Assembly (NCBI GenBank): GCA_019417465.1
Contig: DXVF01000011.1
Coordinates: 16,266 to 80,265 of the forward strand
DNA: 64,000 nucleotides
Source: Clostridiales bacterium
GTDB lineage: Bacteria > Bacillota > Clostridia > TANB77 > CAG-508
Direction: 5' to 3'
The notes beneath the pieces were generated by a model, which was not told the origin of the DNA, ran no database searches, and was given only the letters and a program-made list of their open reading frames with translations. A program made the position numbers and the translations under genes. The stretch's first letter is position 1. Each line of letters starts with the position of its first letter. This document shows positions 8,463 to 17,570 of this stretch, piece after piece.

Positions 8463-9518
8463 CTATTCTTTTTCTTCTTCCTTTTTTCTTTGTTCTAGCT
8501 GAATTTTTGCATTTTTTATACTAGATAGAAACTTTCTTTCTAATAAGTCTTTTGGTACATAATTAGTAAGATATTGAGCAACATGTATACCACTATTATC
8601 TAATTCTAACAATTCAGCCATTGTGTCGCTTTTATTTGCACATAATATAATAGCAACTGGTGATTCTTCTCCTTCAGCTTTTTCATATTTATCAAGCCAT
8701 TTCAAGTACAACTCAACTTGTCCTTTATGTTCTGGTTTAAATTCTTCTAATTTCAACTCTATAACTACTAATCTTCTTAATTTTCTATGATAGAATAATA
8801 AATCTATATAGAAATCTTGTCCATCTATGGTAATTCTCTTTTGTCTAGCTAAAAAAGCAAAATCATTTCCCATCTCTAAAATAAATTTTTCCAATTCACT
8901 TATAATAGCATTTTCTAGATCTTTTTCGCTATAAGTATCCTTTAATTCCAAAAAATCTAATATATATGGATCTCTAAAAAACAAATCCGTTGTCATTTTA
9001 TTTTCATTATTTAATAATTGTAAGTCATTTATAATGGTTTGTTCTGGTTTTTTAGAAATTGCTGTTCTTTCAAATAATGCTGAACCTATTCTTTCTCTCA
9101 ATGTTCTAACAGACCAATGTTCATTTATACACATTGTTACATAGAATTTTCTTTTTATATCTGTATCCATTTTTACTATTTCAATAAAATGAGACCAACT
9201 TAATTTTTGCGACAGTGTCGCGAAATTTTCAAAATCTTCAAAATTTTCATTTAGTTGTAACATTCTATATAAATTACTTGAACTATATCCCCTGCCATAA
9301 TTTGCAACTAACTTTTTACTTAATTCTTTTATTACTTGTTTTCCATATTCAGGTTTTTCATTATTTAAAAGTTCAACTTTAATTCTGTTTCCTATATTCC
9401 AATTTAGCACAACTAATTCTGTATTGACTTGTATAGCCACTTGTTCTTTTGCTTTTTCAATCATTGTTACAACATCTTTATATAAATTATCAATATTAAT
9501 ATTTTGTAATTCATTCAT
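8463..9518 (-). CDS. PDDEXK nuclease of the DUF1016/YhcG family
   Basis: A 351-residue protein. The N-terminal half has the DUF1016 signature (LVVLNWNIGNRI, YGRGYSSSNLYRM, TLSQKLSWSHFIE, INEHWSVRTLRERI). The C-terminal half is the nuclease domain, with FYIDLLFYHRKLRRLVVIE and ELK as the D-ExK core near residues 240-260. Members are often found in accessory islands near restriction systems. Length is normal for the family. It lies alone between palindromes and downstream of a broken tnpV. Confidence 0.85.
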   Translation of the reverse strand: MNELQNINIDNLYKDVVTMIEKAKEQVAIQVNTELVVLNWNIGNRIKVELLNNEKPEYGKQVIKELSKKLVANYGRGYSSSNLYRMLQLNENFEDFENFATLSQKLSWSHFIEIVKMDTDIKRKFYVTMCINEHWSVRTLRERIGSALFERTAISKKPEQTIINDLQLLNNENKMTTDLFFRDPYILDFLELKDTYSEKDLENAIISELEKFILEMGNDFAFLARQKRITIDGQDFYIDLLFYHRKLRRLVVIELKLEEFKPEHKGQVELYLKWLDKYEKAEGEESPVAIILCANKSDTMAELLELDNSGIHVAQYLTNYVPKDLLERKFLSSIKNAKIQLEQRKKEEEKE

Positions 9519-9533
9519 TTAGACCTTCTTTCT

Positions 9534-9559
9534 AATTTTGCAGACTCGTCTGCAAAATT
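9534..9559. repeat. Perfect 12-bp-arm palindrome in the DUF1016 leader
   Basis: AATTTTGCAGAC, two bases, then GTCTGCAAAATT, placed 16 bp before the DUF1016 start. It could be an operator or an RNA hairpin close to the ribosome-binding site. Confidence 0.6.
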
Positions 9560-9633
9560 AAATAAATTTACTATTGAAAGCATTATACCATTTATTTTCT
9601 CAAATTTCATCAAAATCAAAAATAAATTTTACT

Positions 9634-10028
9634 TTATTTATAAATTATTTCATTATATGCTATTTCTTCAGCACGATTCTTAATACTATTCATACTTTGC
9701 ACCCATTCCATTTGATTTATTACTTTTAGTTCTTCTGTGACATTTTCTTTTTCTGCCATTTGTTTTATTAATTGTTCAACTCTTGACTTACACTTATCTT
9801 CTATATCTAATAAATGACTTATCAATTCGTTATTAACTCTCATTATCATAACTTCTGGTTTATGATGTTCTTCTAAATATTTAAGCCTTAATCTTCCATA
9901 TTTTCCAATAGTTCCTGTTCTTCTTGGTTTAGGTAATGCAATATTTGGCAAATAATAATCTCCTACCAATCTGTATTCAATTCCTGTTTTTTCATCAATA
10001 TAATTTTTTTTAATTCTTTATTTTCCAT
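9634..10028 (-). pseudogene. tnpV: tnpV-like gene with a frameshift in a poly-A tract
   Basis: The body (YYLPNIALPKP, KYGRLRLKYLEEHHKPE, INQMEWVQSMNSIKNRAEE) matches the TnpV family found in Tn4451-type and related elements. A good ribosome-binding site (GGAGG) and ATG at 10028 start MENKELKK, but the frame breaks in a run of eight A bases (about 10000-10007). One more A would give KKNYIDEKTGIEYRLVGDYYLP, just like the other copies. Either the gene is broken, the tract slips, or the base is a sequencing error. The intact relatives are at 14161 and 29314. Confidence 0.7.
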
Positions 10029-10287
10029 TTTCAGATCCTCCAATTTTATTTATAATTTTAAATTTTACTATTATTATAAAATCAAAAAAGATGAATTTGT
10101 ATTATTATTTTTGGCAATTCATCTTCTAAATATGTGAAAATTTATAAATTACTAAATTGTTTGTAGGAGGAAACCTTTGCTATTACTACATTTTAATTTT
10201 TCGTCATAAGAGAATAAAATTGTAGTTATAGCACTATTAATAATTGGTGGAGGAAGCTACGTTGCTTATGATAAATACCAAGAAAAA

Positions 10288-11145
10288 TTGGAAAAGGATA
10301 AACAAATATTATTGGAAGAAACACAAAGTAAATATGATTCTATTAATACTAGATTAGAAACATTAATTTTAAATGACGAAGAACAAAATGCGATTAATAC
10401 ACAATTAGAAACTATTAAAAAATCAATAGACGAGAACAATATAACAGGAGATACTAATAATATTTTTGAAAATATAAATAAGAAAATAGATGAAATCAAA
10501 AACAACAATGTTTCAACTTTGTCAAATAAAGAAAATGAATGTAATAATATAGATATAAGTAAATTCAATGAAGAACAAAAAAATAAGATTACGGAATTAC
10601 AAAATCAATTTAATGAATTGAAAGGTCAAGAAAAATATAAAGAAGCTCAAGGTAAAATTGAAGAATTAATTACATACAAAAATAATACAAATGCGGAGAT
10701 AAATAAAGCAGAGCAAGAAGTGAAAGACCAACAACAAATGCAATCAACAACGAATAGTAAAACAAATACAAAACCTAGTACAACAAATAAAAATAATAGT
10801 AGTAGCAATAATAATTATTATTCTAACGAACAAGCTGAAGCAGACAAACAATGGATTAAAGAGCAAGCTGAAAGAGCAGAGAAAAAATCTCAATTGCAAA
10901 ATCAAATGACTAACATATACCCTAAAATAACAAGTTTAAAAATAGAAATACAAAATCTACAAAGTGAACTAAATACAGTCAATAGTCAATTGAATTCTAT
11001 AAATAAAACAGAAAATACAAGCAAATGGTTACAATTAAATAATAAAGCTCTATCATTGCAAAGTAGTATTGCTAGTAAACAATCTGAATTAAATAGTTAT
11101 CAAAGTCAATACAATTCATTAAAAGCTCAACACGACCGTTTATAA
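10288..11145 (+). CDS. Membrane-anchored coiled-coil protein
   Basis: The frame is open from about 10210. Residues before the TTG at 10288 encode a hydrophobic segment (KIVVIALLIIGGGSYVAYDK), so the protein is probably anchored by an N-terminal helix. No normal start codon with a ribosome-binding site precedes it; an ATT at 10219 or a lost ATG is possible. The rest is almost all coiled coil with a low-complexity Ser/Thr/Asn linker (residues about 150-175) and a C-terminal coiled coil. It is followed after 14 bp by a second membrane protein, so they form an operon. Function is unknown. Confidence 0.6.
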   Translation: MEKDKQILLEETQSKYDSINTRLETLILNDEEQNAINTQLETIKKSIDENNITGDTNNIFENINKKIDEIKNNNVSTLSNKENECNNIDISKFNEEQKNKITELQNQFNELKGQEKYKEAQGKIEELITYKNNTNAEINKAEQEVKDQQQMQSTTNSKTNTKPSTTNKNNSSSNNNYYSNEQAEADKQWIKEQAERAEKKSQLQNQMTNIYPKITSLKIEIQNLQSELNTVNSQLNSINKTENTSKWLQLNNKALSLQSSIASKQSELNSYQSQYNSLKAQHDRL

Positions 11146-11159
11146 AGGAGGATATAAAA

Positions 11160-11867
11160 ATGGAAGAAAAAAAGAAAAATAAAAAAAATGTAATGATTAT
11201 AGTGTGTATAATATTAGTAGTAGCATTAGGAATTGGAGCAAAATATATATTAAGCAATAGTATAAAAACAAAAATATATACAGGAACTGAAACAACTCAA
11301 GAAGTGAATAATAGTAAATTAACAGATGAAGAAAAACAATTATACAAAAAAGCAGTTGCAAGAGGAAATTCAAGTTTACTAGATGGAAAAACTATTGAAA
11401 CAATAATAATCGAAGAAAAAGAAAGACAAGCAGAGGAACAACGTCAATTAGAAGAAAAAAGAGCAAAAGAAGAAGCTCAAAAAGAAGAACTTGCAAATGC
11501 AGTAACTTTAAATGTATATAATAAAAATGTTATTTTGAAAGACACTTCACAATGGAGATTTAGTGATTTTGTTGAGTTGAAAATGAATTGTAAAAATAAT
11601 ACTGATAAAGATATAGTAGCAGTAAAAGGAGATATTAAAGTAACAGACTTATTTGGAAATGCAATTATAGATATATCACTTTTGTATGATAAAGCAACAA
11701 TATCAGCAAAAGGAGAAGTTGATATAAAAGATATAGGACTTGAAGTTAATCAATTTATGGACGCACATATTAAGTTGAGAGATACAGAATTTTCAAAATT
11801 AAAATTCTCTTTTGAAACAAAATCAGTTGCATTTGCAGATGGAACAATATTAGGAGAAAGTAATTAG
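11160..11867 (+). CDS. Membrane-anchored protein with C-terminal beta-rich domain
   Basis: A 235-residue protein. Residues 1-12 are basic and 12-32 form a transmembrane helix (MIIVCIILVVALGIGAKYI). A charged helix (IIEEKERQAEEQRQLEEKRA) spans about 85-115. The last 120 residues look like an immunoglobulin-type extracellular domain with alternating hydrophobic strands (VTLNVYNKNVILKD, FVELKMNCKNNTDKDI). It follows the coiled-coil gene at 14 bp with AAAGGAGG in the gap. I infer a surface protein of the accessory element. Confidence 0.6.
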   Translation: MEEKKKNKKNVMIIVCIILVVALGIGAKYILSNSIKTKIYTGTETTQEVNNSKLTDEEKQLYKKAVARGNSSLLDGKTIETIIIEEKERQAEEQRQLEEKRAKEEAQKEELANAVTLNVYNKNVILKDTSQWRFSDFVELKMNCKNNTDKDIVAVKGDIKVTDLFGNAIIDISLLYDKATISAKGEVDIKDIGLEVNQFMDAHIKLRDTEFSKLKFSFETKSVAFADGTILGESN

Positions 11868-11870
11868 ATT

Positions 11871-11896
11871 AAGAGGGATTCCCTCTTTTTTCTTTT
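11871..11896 (+). terminator. Rho-independent terminator
   Basis: AAGAGGG-ATT-CCCTCTT followed by a T-rich tail, four bases after the stop of the preceding gene. Confidence 0.85.
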
Positions 11897-12740
11897 CTCT
11901 CACGTCAATTTTAAGCCGTTTTTATTTTAAAGGCAACAAGTTATATGTCTAATATATCCAAAACGTCTGTACTGTAATTGTTATTACTAGAAAATCGTCA
12001 TATTTTTATTCTATCTCTCTGTGATATAACCTACATTCCTTATATCTAAAAAATACATCAAAAAAATTTGATTTTATGGTATAGAAAATTATCATTAAAA
12101 AATATCTTAAAATCAAGGTTAACTAAAAAAATATTGATAAAATATGGAAATTTGATAAAATTCAAAAAAGTCGATTCTAAAAACGTTGGTATTACTGGGT
12201 TTGCGACGACGATTTTGACTATAAAACTTAAATTTTATTAGGTATATAATAAAAATATTTATGTGTAGACATTATGTATTTAATGCGACATCTGTCTACA
12301 ATATGCCTTTGTGAAGCTAGATGACAAGTTATATGCCTCAGAAATAAAATTGGCTAGGATTGGCTTGTACAGAATGAAAATATTTGCCTAAAAATTCTTT
12401 TTTTGAACTTGTGCCACAAGCGGTACTTCTTCAGTATAGTTTGCTACACTAATAATTCGTGCCAAAAGTTCTTTTATTCATATTTTCCAATTTAAAATAA
12501 AATATAACATAAATATATAATTTGTTGTCTTTAATATTTTTAGGAGAATTTTCTGGTTTAGTAAATTAAATAAACTCATATAAAAACATCTTGATATAAG
12601 TTAAAAGTTATGATAAAGAATGAATGAAAAATAATTTGTGATGATTTATTGTTTTTTAGTAAAAATTGTTATATTATAATTGCAACCTTTCATTGTCAAA
12701 AGGCAGTTCTTTACATAGGAGCGGAAAGGGGGCAAATAAG
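11897..12740. other. Long AT-rich region without a recognisable gene
   Basis: No frame with a credible ribosome-binding site is seen. The phrase ACAAGTTATATG occurs near 11936 and 12326. An inverted repeat TGTAGACA/TGTCTACA lies at about 12263-12298. The region looks like decayed mobile DNA. Confidence 0.4.
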
Positions 12741-12851
12741 ATGACACAAACCGAGCTTATTCGAGAATTGATTGAAAAGTTATTAGCAGAAAAAGAAAAA
12801 AACATCAAACTTCAAACAAAACTGGAAGAATACAAAAAGAGTAAAGACTAG
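12741..12851 (+). CDS. Small 36-residue helical protein
   Basis: ATG 12741 follows a purine-rich site (AAAGGGGGC, about 10 nt upstream). The peptide starts MTQTELIRELIEKLLAEKEK and is predicted to be one amphipathic, charged helix. The next 20 bases form a linker to a clean terminator, so this is a separate transcription unit. The family is not recognised. The first codons (ACACAAACCGAGCT) are repeated at 12958, beyond the terminator. Confidence 0.45.
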   Translation: MTQTELIRELIEKLLAEKEKNIKLQTKLEEYKKSKD

Positions 12852-12869
12852 ATGTGTCATACATAGTCG

Positions 12870-12911
12870 AAAGTGGGAAAGTTTTACGGGGCTTTCCTAC
12901 TTTTTATTTTT
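12870..12911 (+). terminator. Rho-independent terminator
   Basis: AGTGGGAAAG (12872-12881) pairs with CTTTCCTACT (12892-12901), followed by TTTTATTTTT. Confidence 0.75.
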
Positions 12912-12922
12912 GCATAAAAAAA

Positions 12923-12972
12923 GTAGTGTATTACGGTACACTACGAGCAAACAATATACACAAACCGAGCTA
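12923..12972. repeat. Palindrome plus duplicated gene start
   Basis: GTAGTGTA and TACACTAC (12923-12930, 12937-12944) form a palindrome. ACACAAACCGAGCT just downstream repeats the start of the small gene at 12741. This may be the scar of a past insertion or deletion next to the att site. Confidence 0.4.
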
Positions 12973-13287
12973 GAGTACATTGTTCTTATGTATTTATATA
13001 ATAACATCTTTTATTGGTTTTGTCAAATGAAATTTTTTAAAATTCAAAAGTTGTTGATATATAAGCATTGGAAAGCCCTATCTAAAAAATATCAAGCTAT
13101 TATTGACAAAAATAATGGTCAAAATTTTTTTCCAATATATTTCCAAAGTTGTCACTTGAATAAAGTTCATATTTTACATCACAAAAAATAAATCCTAAAA
13201 AATGTAAAATCTCAAATCTCCTGTGACTCTAAGAAATCCCCTATATAAACATTGGCTAAATATAAATTTTTGTTTGTATATAGGCAA

Positions 13288-13317
13288 AATTCGATCCCTG
13301 TCACCTCGACCAATTTA
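13288..13317 (+). other. Attachment site att1, tRNA-Pro 3'-end-like
   Basis: The segment reads as the T-loop, T-stem 3' strand, acceptor 3' strand and CCA of a tRNA: TTCGATC, CCTGT, CACCTCG, A, CCA. The C72-type acceptor end with GACCA is that of tRNA-Pro. No matching 5' half precedes it, so it is a fragment, as left by tyrosine-recombinase integration at a tRNA 3' end. Similar ends lie at 28471 and 39851. It marks the left boundary of element 1. Confidence 0.65.
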
Positions 13318-13372
13318 GACCGTTTTTCAAGGAAACTCAATAGAATTTGAAAACAGTCAATAAAATTCAAAA

Positions 13373-13414
13373 GTGCTATTTTCTAAGGATTTTAGAGAAT
13401 AGCACAATTTTTTT
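13373..13414 (+). terminator. Terminator hairpin after att1
   Basis: GTGCTATT ... AATAGCAC with a run of T bases. Hairpins also follow the other two att sites at a similar distance, after a related AT-rich block. Confidence 0.65.
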
Positions 13415-13460
13415 GCATTCTAAAAAATTCTCAAAAATTCCATTATTTTGTTCAGAAAAA

Positions 13461-13510
13461 TGTTCCGCAATTTTAAAAATCTTTTAAAAAATTGTTCCGC
13501 AAATTTCCGC
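13461..13510. repeat. Left arm-type repeats of element 1 (GTTCCGCAA)
   Basis: TGTTCCGCAA at 13461-13470 and again at about 13493-13502, followed by TTTCCGCAAA. The same word recurs, in both orientations, just left of att2 (28363-28419). The pairing at both ends suggests binding sites for the element 1 integrase. They could also be RepA iterons, since repA1 starts 70 bp away. Confidence 0.55.
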
Positions 13511-13579
13511 AAAGCAAAATTCATTGATATTTAGGTACTTTCAGTGTCGTTTGAAAAAACTGAAAGGAGAACTATTGCT

Positions 13580-14134
13580 ATGGATTTTATACCTTATAAA
13601 GCAAATGAATATCTTGAAAATGTTTTTTATCAAATTCCAAAAGAACTATTTAAAAATCCTTATTATAAAGATTTAAGTTCAGATAGTAAATTACTTTATG
13701 CATTGTTACTTGATAGACTATCAGTTTCAATGAAAAATGAATGGATTGATACAGCTGGAAATATATTCTTAATATTTTCAAGAAAAGAAGCTGAAGAAAA
13801 GTTAAACTTGTCAGACAAAACTGTTACAAAAGCATTTAAACAATTAGTAGATGTCAAACTCATATCTGAAAAAAGGCAAGGATTTAGAAAAAATAACATT
13901 ATATATGTTGGAAAGATAAATCATATATCAACTGCTAAAATTATGAGTCGTAAAAATTACGATTCAAGAAACGGAAAAACTACGAGTCAAGAGTCGGAGA
14001 ATTTACGATGTAGTAATAATAAATATAATAAAAATAATTATAGTAATATGAGTGCCAAGAAAAATTCATATTCAAATTATGAGCAAAGAGTTTATGAGCC
14101 AGAACAACTAGCTAATCTATATTGTAATGTATAA
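13580..14134 (+). CDS. repA: RepA_N-type replication initiator (element 1)
   Basis: A 184-residue protein. The N-terminus matches the RepA_N family (YQIPKELFKNPYYKDLSSDS, LLYALLLDRLSVSM, then the winged helix of residues 60-110). The middle is polar and the end carries the conserved tail YEQRVYEPEQLANLYCN. The family initiates theta replication of plasmids and of excised integrative elements. ATG 13580 has AAAGGAG at 13563-13569; the longer frame from 13544 has none. The bases from AAGGAG to ATG recur in inverted form in the int1 leader (26898-26923). tnpV follows after 26 bp. Confidence 0.8.
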   Translation: MDFIPYKANEYLENVFYQIPKELFKNPYYKDLSSDSKLLYALLLDRLSVSMKNEWIDTAGNIFLIFSRKEAEEKLNLSDKTVTKAFKQLVDVKLISEKRQGFRKNNIIYVGKINHISTAKIMSRKNYDSRNGKTTSQESENLRCSNNKYNKNNYSNMSAKKNSYSNYEQRVYEPEQLANLYCNV

Positions 14135-14160
14135 AAAAATAATAAAGGAGATTTTAAATT

Positions 14161-14553
14161 ATGGGAAATATTGAATCAAAAGAAAGATTTATTGATGAAA
14201 GAACAGGAATAGAATATATTAGAAATGGCGATTACTATTTGCCAAATTTAGTCATAGAACCTCAAAGAAAAATTGACTTAAATAAATATGGTAGATTAAG
14301 ATTAGAATATTTTAAAAAGCATAAAAAAGCAGAATATACAATTCTATTTATAGAAAATAAATTAGTAAACCATTTAGAAGAAATACAAGAAACTGCTATG
14401 AAAAGAGTAGAGGAAATTATACAAAAATTAAAATTACAAAGCAATTTAACTGAAGAAATGAAAAATACTAACCAACTTTATTGGGTAGGAATGATGAATA
14501 ATTTTAAAAATCAAGCTGAAGAAATCGTATTAAAAGAATTAATTTATGTATAA
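14161..14553 (+). CDS. tnpV: TnpV-family protein (element 1)
   Basis: A 130-residue intact copy with the family core: IDERTGIEYIRNGDYYLPNL, KYGRLRLEYFKKHKKAEY, MKNTNQLYWVGMMNNFKNQA. TnpV was named from clostridial transposons such as Tn4451, but its role is unknown. In this window a copy sits in each of the three Rep-containing modules, directly behind repA in elements 1 and 2, so a function linked to replication or element maintenance seems more likely than transposition. AAAGGAG precedes the start. Confidence 0.75.
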   Translation: MGNIESKERFIDERTGIEYIRNGDYYLPNLVIEPQRKIDLNKYGRLRLEYFKKHKKAEYTILFIENKLVNHLEEIQETAMKRVEEIIQKLKLQSNLTEEMKNTNQLYWVGMMNNFKNQAEEIVLKELIYV

Positions 14554-14674
14554 CCTCTATTTTTATTTTAAAAATTTAGGAATTATTAAAGAATAAATTA
14601 ACTTTTTTTAGAGAAGCAATTTAAAATTTTCTTCTCTTTTTTGATGTAAAAAATTTTGAAAGGAGCAAATAAAA

Positions 14675-15166
14675 ATGAGAAATAAAGAATTAAAAGTAAC
14701 ACAAGAATTTGCTAATTTATTTAATGATGAATTAGTAATTTATAAAAATATTTTAGTAAAAGGAAGAAGTAAAATCACATTTTATAATTATATTATAGTA
14801 ACAAGAAAAGGTATATTTGCAATTAAAACTAAAACGATTTTAGGTCGAATGGTAACAGATAAATATAAAGTAAAATGGAAATCTTTTATAGGTTTTATTC
14901 CATTTATTTTTACAAATCCACCACTAGATGTTAGTTATAAAAGTTGTGATTTAGATTTTGCTTCAAATTGCGAAATGAATACAATTATTCCAATTTCAAT
15001 TATAAAAAATAAAGGAAAAAAACATTTTTATATTGATATGAATTACACTCAAAAAGAAAAATTTTATTATGAATTACACCATCAAGAAGATGTATTTTCT
15101 GATAAAAAAGTCGGAAAAATTTGTGAATTAATAGAGAAAAAAACACTTGTTTTTAGCAAATTTTAG
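14675..15166 (+). CDS. NERD-domain-like protein
   Basis: A 163-residue protein with a NERD-like core: NDELVIYKNILVKGRSK, then YNYIIVTRKGIFAIKTKTILG, which resembles the D/E-x-K-type strand pattern of this nuclease-related domain. The catalytic glutamate of PDDEXK nucleases appears replaced (IKTK in place of ExK), so activity is uncertain. It lies between tnpV and the oriT-mob region of element 1, with AAAGGAG upstream. A role in DNA processing is only inferred. Confidence 0.55.
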   Translation: MRNKELKVTQEFANLFNDELVIYKNILVKGRSKITFYNYIIVTRKGIFAIKTKTILGRMVTDKYKVKWKSFIGFIPFIFTNPPLDVSYKSCDLDFASNCEMNTIIPISIIKNKGKKHFYIDMNYTQKEKFYYELHHQEDVFSDKKVGKICELIEKKTLVFSKF

Positions 15167-15169
15167 CTA

Positions 15170-15340
15170 TTCTAAAAGCAGTTACTATTTTGAAAGCAAG
15201 CATCGCATTTATATTCCCGTATAAATACCGCTTGCCAGTTTTAATATAAAACTGAATTATGGGGAATTTCTTCCCCAATCCCCTAAAAAATATATGCTCT
15301 TTTCTGGCAGTCTTTATAAAAAAGACTGTCTATTTTTTTG
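15170..15340 (+). other. Probable oriT of element 1
   Basis: Directly upstream of mobC and the relaxase, several inverted repeats are packed together: GCAAGC/GCTTGC around ATTTATA/TATAAAT (about 15196-15236), CAGTTTTA/TAAAACTG (15236-15254), GGGGAA/TTCCCC (15259-15274), and CAGTCTTT/AAAGACTG (15309-15329). This density and position are typical of an origin of transfer. The nick site is not identified. Confidence 0.45.
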
Positions 15341-15358
15341 AAAAGGAGAATTAAAATT

Positions 15359-15682
15359 ATGAGAAAAAGAAATATAAAAAAACAAATATGGTTAGATGTA
15401 AAGGAAGATGAATTATTAAAAAAGAAATCAAAAGAAGCAGGTTTAAGTGAAGCTGAATTTGTAAGAAGTTTAATTAAAGGTTATAGAATAAAAGCACAAC
15501 CAACTGAAGAAATAAAATCTTTTCAAAGAGAGCTATATGGAATAGCAAATAATATAAATCAAATTGCTAGAGTTGCAAATTCTAGATATAGTGTTTCACA
15601 CGATAATTTTGAATATGTTTCAAAAGCCTTAACTGATTTCATTTTAAAATTTGAAAAGAAAATTTATTCAAGACAAAAATGA
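15359..15682 (+). CDS. mobC: MobC-like relaxosome accessory protein
   Basis: A 107-residue protein. The start matches ribbon-helix-helix accessory proteins (KKQIWLDVKEDELLKKKSKE, AGLSEAEFVRSLIKGY). The C-terminal half contains the MobC signature LYGIANNINQIARVAN. It helps the relaxase bind and bend oriT. The chosen ATG at 15359 has AAAGGAG at the right distance; the longer frame from 15338 has none. The relaxase gene starts 13 bp later, so the two form an operon. Confidence 0.8.
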   Translation: MRKRNIKKQIWLDVKEDELLKKKSKEAGLSEAEFVRSLIKGYRIKAQPTEEIKSFQRELYGIANNINQIARVANSRYSVSHDNFEYVSKALTDFILKFEKKIYSRQK

Positions 15683-15695
15683 AAGGAGATTTTAG

Positions 15696-17024
15696 ATGGC
15701 AATTACAAAATATATAGTTATAAAAAAGAATTTGGAGGCAGTAATAAATTATGCAAAGAATGGAGATAAAACTGAAAATGGAATTTTAGTATCTGCAATA
15801 AATTGTTTGCCTGAAACGGCATATTCACAGATGATGTTGACCAAAAAGAATTTCCATAAAGAAGATGGTAGATTGAGTTATCATATAATACAATCATTTA
15901 ATGGTAATGAAATTTCCCCAGAAAAATGTAATAAAATTGGTATGGAACTAGCACAACAGTTATGGGGAAATAAATATCAAGTTCTAGTTTGTACTCATAC
16001 TAATAAGCAAAATGTTCATAATCATATAGTTTTAAATTCTGTTTCATTTATAGATGGAAGTAAATATCATAACTCAAATGTTGAAATTGCATTACTTCGA
16101 GAAATAAATGATGATTTATGCAGAAAATATGATTTATCTATAATTGAAACTAAACAAGCTAATAAAGGTAAAGATATTGCTCAAAATAGAATAGCAAATT
16201 ATAATCGTAATTCAGGAAAAATGGAGCTTATAAAAAATGATATTGATGAAGCTATTAAAGGAGCAACAAAATATCAAGAGTTTATAGATATATTGAATTT
16301 TAAAGGTTATTATATTAAAAAATCTGGAAATTTTATGTCTATTTCATCTCCATACTATAATAGAAATATAAGACTTGCTAGAACATTTGGAGATGACTAT
16401 ACTTTTGAACATATTAAAACTAGAATTTATCAAAGTGCCATATATGATAAGTATATAAAAAGAAATGATAATGAGAAAATATATAAAGTAAAAATATATG
16501 ATGGTATTAAGATTGATTCAGAAAGATTAAAGACTTCATCATTTTACAGATTGTATGTGCATTATTTATATCTTCTGGGAAAATTACCACCTAAAATTCA
16601 TTATGAAGAAAGAACAAAAGAATATTATCAAGAAATAGACAAATTTAATAAATTGTGTGATGAATTGAATATGATAGCTGATTATAAACTAGAGTCAAAA
16701 GAAAATGTAGAGAAATTAAGAACTACATTTCTTAATGAAGTTGCACCATTAAAAGCAGAACGAGAAAAATTAAGGAATTTGTATAATAAAACAACCAATG
16801 AAGCTGATAAAACTATTCTTCAAGCTAAAATAGATATTATTACTGAAGATATTAATAAGATAAACAACAAAATTCAAACTTGCAAAAGAATTATTTCTAA
16901 AGCTGATAAAGGTGAAAAAGAAACTGCTTTAATAAATAATAGAGTATCTGAAAATCAATTAAATAATGAACAGGAAAACACTAAAAATAAAGACAGGAAA
17001 AGAATAGATAGAGCTACTTTTTAG
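15696..17024 (+). CDS. MobP-like relaxase (element 1)
   Basis: A 442-residue relaxase of the Relaxase/MobA type. The N-terminus is MAITKYIVIKKNLEAVINYA, with Y18 as a possible catalytic Tyr. The motif SYHIIQSFNGNEISPEKC near residue 60 and the metal-binding HTNKQNVHNHIVLNSV near residue 107 follow. The C-terminus is helical (residues about 310-420). It nicks at oriT and pilots the single strand into a host conjugative pore. Element 1 has no type IV secretion genes, so it is mobilisable rather than self-transmissible. Confidence 0.85.
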   Translation: MAITKYIVIKKNLEAVINYAKNGDKTENGILVSAINCLPETAYSQMMLTKKNFHKEDGRLSYHIIQSFNGNEISPEKCNKIGMELAQQLWGNKYQVLVCTHTNKQNVHNHIVLNSVSFIDGSKYHNSNVEIALLREINDDLCRKYDLSIIETKQANKGKDIAQNRIANYNRNSGKMELIKNDIDEAIKGATKYQEFIDILNFKGYYIKKSGNFMSISSPYYNRNIRLARTFGDDYTFEHIKTRIYQSAIYDKYIKRNDNEKIYKVKIYDGIKIDSERLKTSSFYRLYVHYLYLLGKLPPKIHYEERTKEYYQEIDKFNKLCDELNMIADYKLESKENVEKLRTTFLNEVAPLKAEREKLRNLYNKTTNEADKTILQAKIDIITEDINKINNKIQTCKRIISKADKGEKETALINNRVSENQLNNEQENTKNKDRKRIDRATF

Positions 17025-17087
17025 TAGTTCTATCTAATATTTATAAACTTCATTTTGAATAATCTGAATGGCTTCTCTTTATTCTTT

Positions 17088-17552
17088 TTATATAATTGTT
17101 TTTAGCGTTACTTCAAACTCTTTAAATCCATTTTTCTTGTAAAAATCAATTGCATTTACATTTAAAGCACTTGCTGTTACTTTCATTTCTTCAATTCCTT
17201 TATCAAGACAATATTTTTTAAACTCATTTATTAATTTAGTTCCAATTCCTTGCCCTCTATAATTTTCTTCAATATAAAAATTATCTAATTCAGAAATAGG
17301 TTTTAAAATACAGGAGTTTTTTGTATCAACTGTTCCAGCTAAATAGCCAATGATATTGTTTTCTGCTACTGCTACAAATGCTATTTCATTTTCAATTATA
17401 TCTTTAAAATAATTCTCTCCTTTTTCAGTAAAAGGCCATCCAACTTTTAAAGAAGAATCAAATTTATTATATTCTAATTCAAATAACTTATTATTTAATT
17501 CTTGAATTGTTCTTAAATCTTCAATATTTGCCTTTCTAATTACAATATCCAT
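17088..17552 (-). CDS. GNAT family N-acetyltransferase
   Basis: A 154-residue acetyltransferase. The acetyl-CoA site is seen as IEENYRGQGIGTKLINEF near residues 95-112, followed by the usual helix and ASALNVNAIDFYKKNGF. The substrate is not predictable. It is the first of a run of minus-strand cargo genes in element 1, 18 bp downstream of the PNPOx-like gene and probably co-transcribed with it. Confidence 0.8.
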   Translation of the reverse strand: MDIVIRKANIEDLRTIQELNNKLFELEYNKFDSSLKVGWPFTEKGENYFKDIIENEIAFVAVAENNIIGYLAGTVDTKNSCILKPISELDNFYIEENYRGQGIGTKLINEFKKYCLDKGIEEMKVTASALNVNAIDFYKKNGFKEFEVTLKTII

Positions 17553-17570
17553 AATTTCTCCAATCTTTAT

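Noticed and set aside
12910..13191. 93-residue open frame
   Set aside because: No ribosome-binding site, odd composition, and it begins at a terminator and palindrome next to att1. It is likely chance in decayed DNA.
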